A DNA stretch of 26,695 nucleotides from JALUZX01 sp964561605 (GTDB taxonomy: Bacteria; Planctomycetota; UBA1135; JALUZX01). Below are positions 1 through 7,379 of this stretch, piece by piece. Every line of letters starts with the position of its first letter. Positions within the stretch are counted from its first letter, which is position 1. Position numbers and translations under genes: made by a program. Under the pieces are notes generated by a model. That model was not told the origin of the DNA and did not search any database. It was given only the letters and a program-made list of their open reading frames with translations. Location of the stretch: NCBI GenBank assembly GCA_964561605.1, contig CAZLQD010000002.1:1-26695 (forward strand). Reading direction: 5' to 3'.

Positions 1-94
1 GGCTTCCCCTGACGTCGGGGAATCCCGTTCTTCGAACGGTCTTCCCCGCCGGCAGGGGCCAACGATGAAAGAGAAATCCGAGGACGTCCGGGGG
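1..94 (+). repeat. Direct repeat copy A with long imperfect hairpin
   Basis: These 94 bases are repeated without a mismatch at 151-244. Positions 6-30 pair with 34-58 around a 3-base loop (TTC, 31-33), giving a 25-bp imperfect stem with 21 matched positions. Each arm carries a different 6-base palindrome (GACGTC at 11-16, GCCGGC at 48-53), so the two arms mismatch only at a few defined places. The hairpin is followed by a 30-base purine-rich module at 62-91. I do not recognise the element. It looks like a REP-type or MITE-type intergenic repeat, and no transposase is visible. Confidence 0.9.
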
Positions 95-150
95 GTGGCA
101 TTTAGCTACGAATGCGCCACGAGCCAAGGTCATCAAACCAGGAAAACCCA

Positions 151-244
151 GGCTTCCCCTGACGTCGGGGAATCCCGTTCTTCGAACGGTCTTCCCCGCC
201 GGCAGGGGCCAACGATGAAAGAGAAATCCGAGGACGTCCGGGGG
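151..244 (+). repeat. Direct repeat copy B with long imperfect hairpin
   Basis: This is a perfect second copy of 1-94, starting exactly 150 bases later. The hairpin stem is 156-180 with 184-208. The purine-rich module (212-241) is followed by a third, slightly diverged module at 248-277 (27 of 30 bases identical). That third module ends two bases from the stop codon of the minus-strand gene at 280-1299. For that gene the whole array is 3' flanking DNA, so one possible role is in mRNA 3' end formation or stability. The 56-base spacer between copies (95-150) contains a short imperfect inverted repeat (95-102 with 111-120) and no gene. Confidence 0.9.
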
Positions 245-247
245 CTG

Positions 248-277
248 ACGATGAAAGGGAAATCCGGGGACGCCCGG
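248..277 (+). repeat. Third, diverged copy of the 30-base purine-rich module
   Basis: It aligns without gaps to 62-91 and 212-241, with three transitions (A to G twice, T to C once). It is preceded by GGGGCTG. The same GGGGCTGACG start also introduces each unit boundary of the 50-bp tandem repeat at 16881-17030, which links the two repeat regions. Confidence 0.8.
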
Positions 278-279
278 AA

Positions 280-1299
280 TCAGGCTTTGCCCCAGAGGAG
301 GCGCCAGCGGAGTCGGGCTTCTTCCAGGTAGTCGGTCCGGAGGTCCCTGTTCAGGGGGCGGACTTTCTGGAGGCGGCCTTTTTTGTCGAAGAAGAATTTC
401 ACTTTGAAGACGGCCCGGCCCGGATCGAGGCCCATGCCGTAGCGTTCGTCCGAGAGGGTCACTACGGCCCCCCGGGGGGTCTTCTCCAGCGAGGGCCAGA
501 CCATGTTCTGGGCGAACCAGGTGAAACGCCGTCCATCCCTGGATTCCAGGGCTTTGCGGACAAGGGGATCTTCCGGCCTGTCCAGGCGCGTCCAGCGGAC
601 GGGGCGGGGGGCCAGGACGGAGTAGTAACCCACCCTGAGGTTTCCCTTTCCATCCCTGGCCACGATCCTCCTCAGGAAGAGATTGAACATCGTGGGTGTG
701 GCCCGGGTCTCCAGGGCTTGGAATCCCGCATCCTTCAATTGTTTCTCGGCGGCCCGGGCTGCTTTTCGGCCCAGGTGGATCCCCAACCCCAAGTAGGCCG
801 TGGTGAAGGCCAGGACGGCCCAGGCCAGGCCCTTCCGCCACCGGGGGGACCCTCTTTGTAGGAGCCCGAGAAGGACCACCACCGCCAGGGGCAGGCTGTA
901 GAAGAAGTCCAGGCTGGCCACGCCGTCCAGGGAGATCCGGCGGGAACTGAGAGGAAAGAAGAGTTGGGTCCCGTAGGAAGTGCAGATGTCCAGGAGAGGA
1001 TGGGTAACCAGGGCCCAGAAGGCCAGGTGGATCCAGGTCCGGGGACTCCCTTTCCTCCCCCAGGCCCTCCAGGCCGCCAGGCCGAAGGGGAAGGCCAGGA
1101 AGGGGAGGACCACCAGGGAGTGGGTGATGCCTCGGTGGAAGGTGAACTGGGCCCAGGGGTCCACCAGGTCGGCCAGGATGTCCAAGTCGGGAAAGAGGCC
1201 GCAGATCCCTCCGAAGACCAGGGCCTTCCTGCCGAGTCTGCGCCCGAAGGCCGCCTCCCCTATGGTCGCTCCAAGCAGGACCTGCGTGACCGTGTCCAA
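280..1299 (-). CDS. DUF457/YdjM-type membrane-bound putative metal-dependent hydrolase
   Basis: This 339-residue protein belongs to the YdjM/DUF457 family of inner-membrane proteins annotated as putative metal-dependent hydrolases; their substrate is unknown. The N-terminus carries the family signature: PDLD at residues 37-40, then HRGxTHS at 55-61, where the His and Asp residues are the presumed metal ligands. Several hydrophobic stretches follow to about residue 180 (multi-pass membrane part), and the rest is a more polar domain probably outside the membrane. The start is TTG at 1299. It is supported by GGAAGG five bases upstream and by the family-typical beginning (MDTVTQVLLG), and no better ATG is in frame. 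It lies 98 bp downstream of the phosphodiesterase gene on the same strand, so cotranscription is possible. The family call is firm and the biochemical function is not. Confidence 0.87.
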   Translation of the reverse strand: MDTVTQVLLGATIGEAAFGRRLGRKALVFGGICGLFPDLDILADLVDPWAQFTFHRGITHSLVVLPFLAFPFGLAAWRAWGRKGSPRTWIHLAFWALVTHPLLDICTSYGTQLFFPLSSRRISLDGVASLDFFYSLPLAVVVLLGLLQRGSPRWRKGLAWAVLAFTTAYLGLGIHLGRKAARAAEKQLKDAGFQALETRATPTMFNLFLRRIVARDGKGNLRVGYYSVLAPRPVRWTRLDRPEDPLVRKALESRDGRRFTWFAQNMVWPSLEKTPRGAVVTLSDERYGMGLDPGRAVFKVKFFFDKKGRLQKVRPLNRDLRTDYLEEARLRWRLLWGKA

Positions 1300-1334
1300 G
1301 AGATCCTTCCTCGGTTCCGGGACTCCTCCCAGCC

Positions 1335-1357
1335 GGGACCGGCCGGCGGCCGGCCCC
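1335..1357. other. GC-rich inverted repeat between the phosphodiesterase and DUF457 genes
   Basis: Arms 1335-1344 and 1348-1357 pair with one mismatch around a GGC loop. No T-run follows on either strand, so it is not a classical intrinsic terminator. It may attenuate readthrough from the upstream phosphodiesterase gene, or it may simply reflect high GC. Confidence 0.4.
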
Positions 1358-1397
1358 GGCCCCCTTTTCTCTCTCTACGGGGAGGCACCTCCCCTTA

Positions 1398-2360
1398 TCA
1401 GCGGCTTCCCTGTTCTTTCAGCCAGGCTCGGAGCAGGTCCGGGGAGTCGGTGATGATCCCGGGGATCCTGTTGGCTTTGCACCAGGCCCAGGTCTTGGGG
1501 TCGTTCACCGTCCAGACGTTGATTCCAAGACCCGCCTGGAGGAGCCGCTTCACCGTGAGCTCCGCCGGGGGATCGCCTGCGGCCTCGTCCTTTCCACCCA
1601 GGCCGAGGCAGGGGATGTTGGGATTCAGAGCCTGGCCCCCCACTACGTCCCTGACGTAGAGATCGGGCCTGGCGAGCCGCATGGAAGTCAGGACCTGCAC
1701 GGGAGGGTGGGGGCCCTTGGCGTGGGCCACGGCGTAGCAGACGGCGTGGTCGAAGCTGGAGATCACCACCCGGTCCACTGTGCCCGTCTTGCGGATGGCT
1801 TCCAGGACCTTGGGAACGAGGGGCCCCAGCCGGCCGGGATGGAAGACCTTGATCTCCACGTTCACCCGCCAGTCGAGTTCCTTGGTCAAGAGCAAGGCCT
1901 CCTCCAAGGTCGGGACTTTCACCTTTCCCGAGGCGTAGTAGTCCAGCTGCTTCTTCGTGATCCGACCCTGAGCCAGGGCCTTCTTCCCGTAGCGCTGGGC
2001 CCACCAGGATCCGGCATCCAGCTTCTTCACCTCCGCCAGGGTGAAGGTCCAGAGGGGATCGCCCGCCCTCTTGGGAAAGACCTTTGCGATGTTGGTGGTG
2101 CGCTTGAGGGTGGCGTCGTGGAGGACCACGGGCACCTGGTCCTTGGTGAGCTGGGTGTCCAGCTCCCACATGTCCGCGCCGGCGGCGTGGCCCGCCCTGC
2201 CGGCGGCCAGGGTGTTTTCAGGGCCCAGGGCCCGCCCGCCCCGGTGGCCGATGACCAGGGGGGTGTAGGCACTCAAGGCGGCCTTCTTGGCGGGGGAGCC
2301 GCCCAGGAAGAAGGGGAGGGCCAGGAGGGGAAGGCAAAGGCCGAAAAACGCGGTTTTCAT
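1398..2360 (-). CDS. Exported glycerophosphodiester phosphodiesterase family protein
   Basis: This 320-residue protein has a GDPD-type TIM-barrel. The family hydrolyses glycerophosphodiesters to an alcohol and glycerol 3-phosphate, though many members have other phosphodiester substrates. Visible active-site elements are HRG (residues 39-41), EN (48-49), the metal-binding ELD (66-68) and the catalytic HD (81-82), followed by the usual KRTTN. A signal peptide (residues 1 to about 24, ending near GGSPA) places it outside the cytoplasm. I chose the ATG at 2360 rather than the longer frame from 2498, because the signal peptide begins there and GGAAGG lies seven bases upstream. The extra 46 residues upstream are Pro/Arg-rich and not family-like. 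It diverges from the YbhB gene at 2544. Confidence 0.93.
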   Translation of the reverse strand: MKTAFFGLCLPLLALPFFLGGSPAKKAALSAYTPLVIGHRGGRALGPENTLAAGRAGHAAGADMWELDTQLTKDQVPVVLHDATLKRTTNIAKVFPKRAGDPLWTFTLAEVKKLDAGSWWAQRYGKKALAQGRITKKQLDYYASGKVKVPTLEEALLLTKELDWRVNVEIKVFHPGRLGPLVPKVLEAIRKTGTVDRVVISSFDHAVCYAVAHAKGPHPPVQVLTSMRLARPDLYVRDVVGGQALNPNIPCLGLGGKDEAAGDPPAELTVKRLLQAGLGINVWTVNDPKTWAWCKANRIPGIITDSPDLLRAWLKEQGSR

Positions 2361-2434
2361 AGGGACACCTTCCTTTCGGAGCATGAAGTTCGGCCGCCGC
2401 GGGAGACCGGCGGAAGGTGGATCCTCTTCAGGAG

Positions 2435-2453
2435 GGCCTTGCTCTGCAAGGCC
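2435..2453. promoter_or_regulatory. Perfect 8-bp inverted repeat in a divergent promoter region
   Basis: GGCCTTGC at 2435-2442 and GCAAGGCC at 2446-2453 are exact inverted copies separated by TCT. The site lies inside the 183-bp gap between the divergent genes starting at 2360 and 2544, so it could be an operator or a leader hairpin. No regulator gene is nearby. Confidence 0.4.
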
Positions 2454-2543
2454 GGGGAGAGGATTCTTTCTTTTCGTCCCCGAGATCGGAATAGGCATTC
2501 ACGGCGGGGCCCTCCTTCCCGCCGGGCTCACGGAGGTCTGGCC

Positions 2544-3137
2544 ATGAGAATGCGGTTTTTCGTCACCCTGTTCCTCTCTTTTCCTCTTCTTCTCTCCTCG
2601 GGTTGCGGGACGGGGGAGGGGGGCGCTTCGCGGACGGAAGGAGGGCCCGTAAAGGAGGGAAGGGCCATGAAGTTCATCCTGACTTCGGATGCTTTCGGCC
2701 GGATGGAAGAAATTCCTTCCAAGTATACTTCCGACGGCGAGAATCTCTCGCCTCCCCTGGCCTGGTCCGGCGCGCCCCCGGGAACGAAGAGTTTCGCCCT
2801 CGTGGTGGACGACCCGGACGCCCCGGGGAACGTGTGGGTCCACTGGGTTCTCTACAACATCCCCGCCGGCGCGAAGGTCCTCCCCGAGGGGGCAGGGAAC
2901 GGGAAGGCTCCGCTCCCCGAAGGCGCCGCCGAGGGTCTGAACGATTGGGGGAGGAAGGGTTACGGAGGGCCGAGCCCTCCCTCGGGAAGGCACAGGTATT
3001 TCTTCAAGCTCTACGCCCTGGACACGGTCCTTTCCCTTCCTGCACCTCCCACCAAGGCCGCCCTCGAGGAGGCCATGAAGGGCCATGTCCTGGCCGAGGC
3101 CGAGCTGGTGGGGACCTACAAGAGGAAAGGACGCTGA
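2544..3137 (+). CDS. YbhB/YbcL family (PEBP-like) lipoprotein
   Basis: This 197-residue protein is of the bacterial phosphatidylethanolamine-binding-protein-like YbhB/YbcL family. The ligand and role are poorly known; eukaryotic relatives include Raf kinase inhibitor protein. Family motifs are clear: DDPDAP followed by VHWVLYNIP, then GYGGPSPPSGRHRYFF, which together form the anion-binding pocket. The N-terminus has a hydrophobic signal with a lipobox-like LLSSGC (Cys21), so it is probably a membrane-anchored lipoprotein. The ATG at 2544 is preceded by CGGAGG about eight bases upstream. The open frame extends far upstream, antisense to the phosphodiesterase gene, but that part is not protein-like. 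Its stop is four bases before the sulfatase start, so the two are very likely cotranscribed. Confidence 0.92.
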   Translation: MRMRFFVTLFLSFPLLLSSGCGTGEGGASRTEGGPVKEGRAMKFILTSDAFGRMEEIPSKYTSDGENLSPPLAWSGAPPGTKSFALVVDDPDAPGNVWVHWVLYNIPAGAKVLPEGAGNGKAPLPEGAAEGLNDWGRKGYGGPSPPSGRHRYFFKLYALDTVLSLPAPPTKAALEEAMKGHVLAEAELVGTYKRKGR

Positions 3138-3141
3138 AAGA

Positions 3142-4650
3142 ATGGCGGGAACGGGTTTGGATCGAAGGGATTTCCTCAAGGCCCTCGGCGCGGGAACGGC
3201 CGCCCTGGGGTTGGGCGCGTGCGCCGGGCCGGCGGGAGTCGCCCCGGGAAGAGGCAAGAGGAAGGACTTGCCCAACTTCGTCGTGATCTTCACAGACGAC
3301 CAGGGCTGGGCCGACGTGGGCGTCTTCGGGGCCGAGGGTTTCGAGACGCCCAACCTGGACCGGATGGCCGCCGAAGGGATGAAGTTCACCACTTTCTACG
3401 TGCCCCAGGGGGTGTGCAGCGCCTCCAGGGCGGGCCTGCTGACGGGCTGTTATCCCAAGAGGGTGGGGATCGCCGCCGCCCTCATGCCATGGTCCAAGAT
3501 CGGCCTCAATCCCAAGGAGGTCACCATCGCGGAGATGCTCAAACCCAGGGGTTACGTCTCGGGCATCTTCGGGAAGTGGCACCTGGGGAGCCGTAAGAAG
3601 TTCCTCCCCCTCCAGCAGGGTTTCGACGAGTATTTCGGCCTGCCCTACTCCAACGACATGTGGCCCGTGGACTACGACGGGCGGCACCTGACCAAGGAAA
3701 ACCCGGGAAAGAAGCCTTGGAAGCTCCGGTATCCCGAGCTTCCCCTGATCGAGGGGAACGAGAAGGTCGGGGAGATCCGGACCCTGGAGGACCAGGCGAA
3801 GCTGACGACCCTGTATACGGAGCACGCCGTCCGGTTCATCGAAAAGCACAAGGACCGGCCCTTCTTCCTCTACCTGGCCCACTCCATGCCCCACGTCCCC
3901 CTGGGCGTCTCCAAGAAGTTCAAGGGGAAGAGCAAGCAGGGGATGTACGGCGACGTGATCATGGAGATCGACTGGTCCGTCGGCCAGGTCCTCGAGACCC
4001 TGAAGCGTTGCGGCCTGGACGAGAAGACCCTGGTGATCTTCACATCCGACAACGGCCCCTGGCTCAACTTCGGGAACTGGGCGGGAAGCGCCGGGCCCTT
4101 ACGGGAGGGCAAGGGGACGATCTGGGACGGAGGCGTGCGGGAGCCCTGCATCATGCGCTGGCCCGGAAAGATCCCGGCCGGGACGGTTTGCGACAAGATG
4201 GCCTCCACGATCGATCTCTTCCCGACTTTCGCCTTCCTGGCGGGGGCGAAGCTCCCGGACCACAAGATCGACGGAGTGAACATCTGGCCCCTCATGGCGG
4301 GAGTTCCCGGGGCTGAACCGAGGAAGGAATACGCCTTCTACTATCCCACCCGGAGAGGGTGGCAGTTGCAGGCCGTGCGCAAGGGGAAGTGGAAGCTCCA
4401 CTTCCCCCACCCCTACCGCTCCTACGAAGGCATGCCCCGGGGCCGTGACGGGTGGCCCGGCCCGACGAAGACCAGGAGGACCCCCCTGGTGCTCTACGAC
4501 ATGGAGGCGGACATCCGCGAGCGGGTGGACCTCTCGAAGAAGTACCCCAGGGTCGTGGAGGAGCTGAAGGCCCTGGGCGAGAAGTTCCGGGAGGACCTTG
4601 GGGACATCGGCCGGAAAGGCAAGGGCTGCAGGCCTCCCGGCCGGATCTGA
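3142..4650 (+). CDS. Type I formylglycine-dependent sulfatase, Tat-exported
   Basis: This 502-residue arylsulfatase-type enzyme (family S1) hydrolyses sulfate esters. Key residues visible are the metal-binding DD (52-53), Cys92 in CSASRAGLLTG (the C-x-A-x-R site converted to formylglycine), GKWHLG (Lys145, His147), His247 in HSMPHVP, DNG (Asp303-Asn304) and Lys324 in PLREGKGTIWDGG. The N-terminus has a twin-arginine signal (RRDFLK, Arg8-Arg9) followed by LGAC, so it may be a Tat-exported lipoprotein. I chose the ATG at 3142, four bases after the YbhB stop, because the Tat signal begins there; the upstream in-frame ATG lies inside YbhB. No formylglycine-generating enzyme is encoded in the window. 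The substrate cannot be told from sequence alone; the neighbours suggest a sulfated glycan. Confidence 0.96.
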   Translation: MAGTGLDRRDFLKALGAGTAALGLGACAGPAGVAPGRGKRKDLPNFVVIFTDDQGWADVGVFGAEGFETPNLDRMAAEGMKFTTFYVPQGVCSASRAGLLTGCYPKRVGIAAALMPWSKIGLNPKEVTIAEMLKPRGYVSGIFGKWHLGSRKKFLPLQQGFDEYFGLPYSNDMWPVDYDGRHLTKENPGKKPWKLRYPELPLIEGNEKVGEIRTLEDQAKLTTLYTEHAVRFIEKHKDRPFFLYLAHSMPHVPLGVSKKFKGKSKQGMYGDVIMEIDWSVGQVLETLKRCGLDEKTLVIFTSDNGPWLNFGNWAGSAGPLREGKGTIWDGGVREPCIMRWPGKIPAGTVCDKMASTIDLFPTFAFLAGAKLPDHKIDGVNIWPLMAGVPGAEPRKEYAFYYPTRRGWQLQAVRKGKWKLHFPHPYRSYEGMPRGRDGWPGPTKTRRTPLVLYDMEADIRERVDLSKKYPRVVEELKALGEKFREDLGDIGRKGKGCRPPGRI

Positions 4651-4685
4651 TCGATCCGGGCCGGGGGGCTCCTGCGGCCCGGACC

Positions 4686-4723
4686 GTCCCGCGGGGAGGA
4701 GTCTTCCCCTCCTCCCCGGGGAC
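4686..4723. terminator. Hairpin between convergent sulfatase and GH3 genes
   Basis: Arm 4686-4701 pairs with 4709-4723 through 15 bp with a single bulged G and a 7-base loop. It sits in the 88-bp gap where the sulfatase and GH3 genes converge, so it could end transcripts from both sides. There is no T-run on the plus strand, so its strength as an intrinsic terminator is uncertain. Confidence 0.5.
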
Positions 4724-4738
4724 GGGGCGGGACTCCTT

Positions 4739-7261
4739 TCAGTCGGGGAGCACCTCGAACTGCCGGGACAGGGGGAGATTGCGGGAGGAATCCCCCAGGA
4801 GGACCCGGAACTTCCCGGGCTCCACGATCCACCTCTTCCGCACCGGGTGGAAGAATTCCATTTCCTTCCTCCCCAGGCGGAAGGCGACGGTCTTCTCCTC
4901 GCCGGGCTGCAATTCCACCCGCCGGAAACCTTTGAGCTCTTTCACGGGCCTTGGGACGGAGCATTTCACGTCGGCCAGGTAGAGCTGGACCACCTCGGCG
5001 CCCGCACGGGACCCGGTGTTCTTCACCTTCACGGAGACCCGGATGATTTCGTCGGGCCGGATCCGATCCCGCGAGAGTTCGAGGTCCGAGAAGGCGAAGG
5101 TCGTATAGGAAAGACCGAACCCGAAGGGGAACCGGGGCTCCACGCCGGCCTTGTCGAACCCCCGGTAGCCGACGAAGATCCCCTCCTTGTAGAAGCACTT
5201 TCCGTTCTTGGCGTGGTACCAGAGAGAACTCGGATTCTCCTCCCACTTACGGGCGTAGCTGGCCGGGAGCTTGCCCGAAGGATTCACGTCGCCCAGGAGG
5301 ATCTCCGCCAGGGCCCGCCCGCCCTCCTGGCCCGGATACCAGGCCTCCACCAGGGCGGCCACCCGGTCGATCCAGCCCTCCATGGCCACGTTCCCGCCGC
5401 TGAATAGGACCACCACGGTCCGGGGATTGGCGGCGGCGACCTCCCGGATCAGCTCTTCCTGGCCTTCCGGGAGGGCGAAGGGCCTGTCGATTCCTTCCCG
5501 CTCCACGGCGGGACCGAAACCGACGCAGACCACGGCGGCGTCACAGGCCCGGGCCAGGCGGGCGGCGGGGCTTCCTTCGGCGGGGCTGAGGAGACCCCAG
5601 CCGAAACGAAGGATTCCGCTTCCGCCCTTCTGGAAATACTCGATCCGGATGGGATAGTTCTTGCCGCCTTCCAGGGAGACCGTCGCCGTCCTGGTCCGGG
5701 CCGAATGGTTGGACCAGTCTTCCAGGACCGGCTTTCCCTCCAGGAAGATCCTGACGCCGTCGTCGGAGCGGACCTTCAGTATGTAGGTTCCGGACTTCTC
5801 GGGCGTGATCCATCCGGTGAGTCTGAGGGAGATGTCGTGCTTGGGGACCCCCTTCACGGGGCGCTTCACGAAGTCGAAGTCGATCCGGCGGGCGCTCTTG
5901 ACCGCGATGGGCTCCCCCTGCAAGTCCGGGTTTCCGAAGAACTCGGCGCGAAGCCCTCTCAGGACGGAGCCGTTCGCATCCTTGTGGGCGAAGACGGCCT
6001 GGCGTACGAGGGTGTTCTCTTCTGTTTGGGGGAGGCCCCGGTCGTAGTAGACCCGGACCTTCGGGCCCGCCGCCTGGGTCAGGCCTTCCAGGACGCTCGT
6101 GGCCCGGAAAGGCGTGGTCAGGGCGCTTCCCCCCCCGCCCCAGACGGCGGGGTGGGCCATGGGGCCCAGGACGGCGATGGACCGGACTCTCCCACGCTCC
6201 AGGGGCAGGGCTTCTTTTTCGTTCTTGAGGAGGACGATTCCCTCGCGGGCCACCTCGAGGGCGACCTTCACGCTCTCCGCGTCGTAGCGGGGGATGGAGG
6301 GATCCTCCTGGGGGCGGTCCAGGAAGCCCATGGAAACGATTTTGCGGAGGATGCGGCGGACCTTGTCGTCGATCACCGAGACGGGGACCTTGCCGCTCCG
6401 GATCGCGGGAATGAGGGTCTTGCGGTTCATGAACTTGCCCGAGGGCATCTCCAGGTCCAGGCCGCCCAGGGCGGCGGCGATCCCGTCGTGGGTGGCCCCC
6501 CAGTCGGACATGAGGATCCCGTCGAATCCCCACTCCTCCTTGAGGATCTTGTTGTTCAGGAAGGGATCCTGGGTGCAGTGGACCCCGTTGACCAGGTTGT
6601 AGGCGTTCATCACACAGCCAACCCGGGCTTCGACGACGGCGGCCTTGAAGGCCGGGAGGTAGATCTCTCGCAGGGTCCTCTCGTCGATCTCGGAGGAGAC
6701 GTGGTAGCGGTCGTACTCCTGGTTGTTGCAGGCGTAGTGCTTCACCGTGGCGAGGACTCCCTGGGACTGGACTCCCCGGATCCAGGGAACCGTAATCCTA
6801 GACGCCAGGTAGGGGTCTTCGCCGAAATATTCGAAGTTCCTGCCGCACTGGGGGCCGCGATAAATATTCACTCCCGGCCCCAGGAGGATGTGGACCCCCC
6901 TGGCCCGGGACTCCCGGCCGAGGACCCGGCCGATCTCGAAGGCCGCCCGGGTGTCCCAGGAGGCGGCCAGGCAGATCCCTCCGGGCAGGGCCGCGGCCTT
7001 GCCGTAGCACCTGCATCCCGTGGGGCCGTCGGACATCTTGACGGCCGGAAGGCCGAGCCTGGGGACGGGACGAATGTAGAAGCCCCGGTAGCCTCCGATG
7101 TAGTCGATCTTCTCCTCCAGGGTCAGCCGGGTGAGGATGTCCTCCACCCGTTTCTCCAGGGGAGCCTTGGGATCCTTGTAGACCTGGGCCTTCGGGAGAG
7201 AGAGGGGGAGGAAGAGAGCCAGTGAGAGGAAGGAGAGAAAAACAAGATTCCGGCGGGCCAT
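4739..7261 (-). CDS. Glycoside hydrolase family 3 beta-glycosidase with inserted PA14 domain
   Basis: This 840-residue secreted GH3 enzyme is probably a beta-glucosidase or related exo-beta-glycosidase. The order is: signal peptide (1 to about 25, ending KAQ), (beta/alpha)8 domain with KHY (174-176) and the nucleophile Asp253 in LMSDWG, then the alpha/beta domain. That domain is interrupted by a PA14 module at about 433-560 (SGTYILKVRSDDGVRIFLEG). After the insert, VEREGIDR (587-594) holds the likely acid/base Glu, and the C-terminus is a fibronectin-III-like domain (about 740-830). The PA14 insertion position matches that described for some beta-glucosidases, where it shapes substrate access. 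The ATG at 7261 has AGGAG six bases upstream. It is convergent with the sulfatase and divergent from the membrane protein at 7380. Confidence 0.95.
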   Translation of the reverse strand: MARRNLVFLSFLSLALFLPLSLPKAQVYKDPKAPLEKRVEDILTRLTLEEKIDYIGGYRGFYIRPVPRLGLPAVKMSDGPTGCRCYGKAAALPGGICLAASWDTRAAFEIGRVLGRESRARGVHILLGPGVNIYRGPQCGRNFEYFGEDPYLASRITVPWIRGVQSQGVLATVKHYACNNQEYDRYHVSSEIDERTLREIYLPAFKAAVVEARVGCVMNAYNLVNGVHCTQDPFLNNKILKEEWGFDGILMSDWGATHDGIAAALGGLDLEMPSGKFMNRKTLIPAIRSGKVPVSVIDDKVRRILRKIVSMGFLDRPQEDPSIPRYDAESVKVALEVAREGIVLLKNEKEALPLERGRVRSIAVLGPMAHPAVWGGGGSALTTPFRATSVLEGLTQAAGPKVRVYYDRGLPQTEENTLVRQAVFAHKDANGSVLRGLRAEFFGNPDLQGEPIAVKSARRIDFDFVKRPVKGVPKHDISLRLTGWITPEKSGTYILKVRSDDGVRIFLEGKPVLEDWSNHSARTRTATVSLEGGKNYPIRIEYFQKGGSGILRFGWGLLSPAEGSPAARLARACDAAVVCVGFGPAVEREGIDRPFALPEGQEELIREVAAANPRTVVVLFSGGNVAMEGWIDRVAALVEAWYPGQEGGRALAEILLGDVNPSGKLPASYARKWEENPSSLWYHAKNGKCFYKEGIFVGYRGFDKAGVEPRFPFGFGLSYTTFAFSDLELSRDRIRPDEIIRVSVKVKNTGSRAGAEVVQLYLADVKCSVPRPVKELKGFRRVELQPGEEKTVAFRLGRKEMEFFHPVRKRWIVEPGKFRVLLGDSSRNLPLSRQFEVLPD

Positions 7262-7379
7262 GGAGGTCTCCTGGGAGGTTCTTCGGCCGGCGGGCCGAAA
7301 AAAGTGCCTTTGGATCGGGAAAACACCTTTTACAGAGGGTAAGGGGCGGGACAGGGGGAAGCAATCCGGCAGGTCGGGG

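Noticed and set aside
1..277. Possible CRISPR array (repeat, spacer, repeat)
   Set aside because: Only two copies exist, the repeat is 94 bases (far too long), it contains a hairpin plus modules, and no cas gene is present.
65..331. Plus-strand open frame of 88 codons over the window-start repeat
   Set aside because: It is a translation of the repeats and runs into the 3' end of the DUF457 gene. It has no ribosome-binding site and no protein-like features.
1707..2543. Upstream extension of the YbhB frame
   Set aside because: It is antisense to the phosphodiesterase gene, has biased Gly/Val/His composition, and lacks a signal sequence. The real start at 2544 has a ribosome-binding site and lipobox.
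5705..7225. 506-codon plus-strand open frame
   Set aside because: It lies wholly antisense to the well-supported GH3 gene. It is Gly/Asp/Val-rich and typical of shadow frames in GC-rich DNA.
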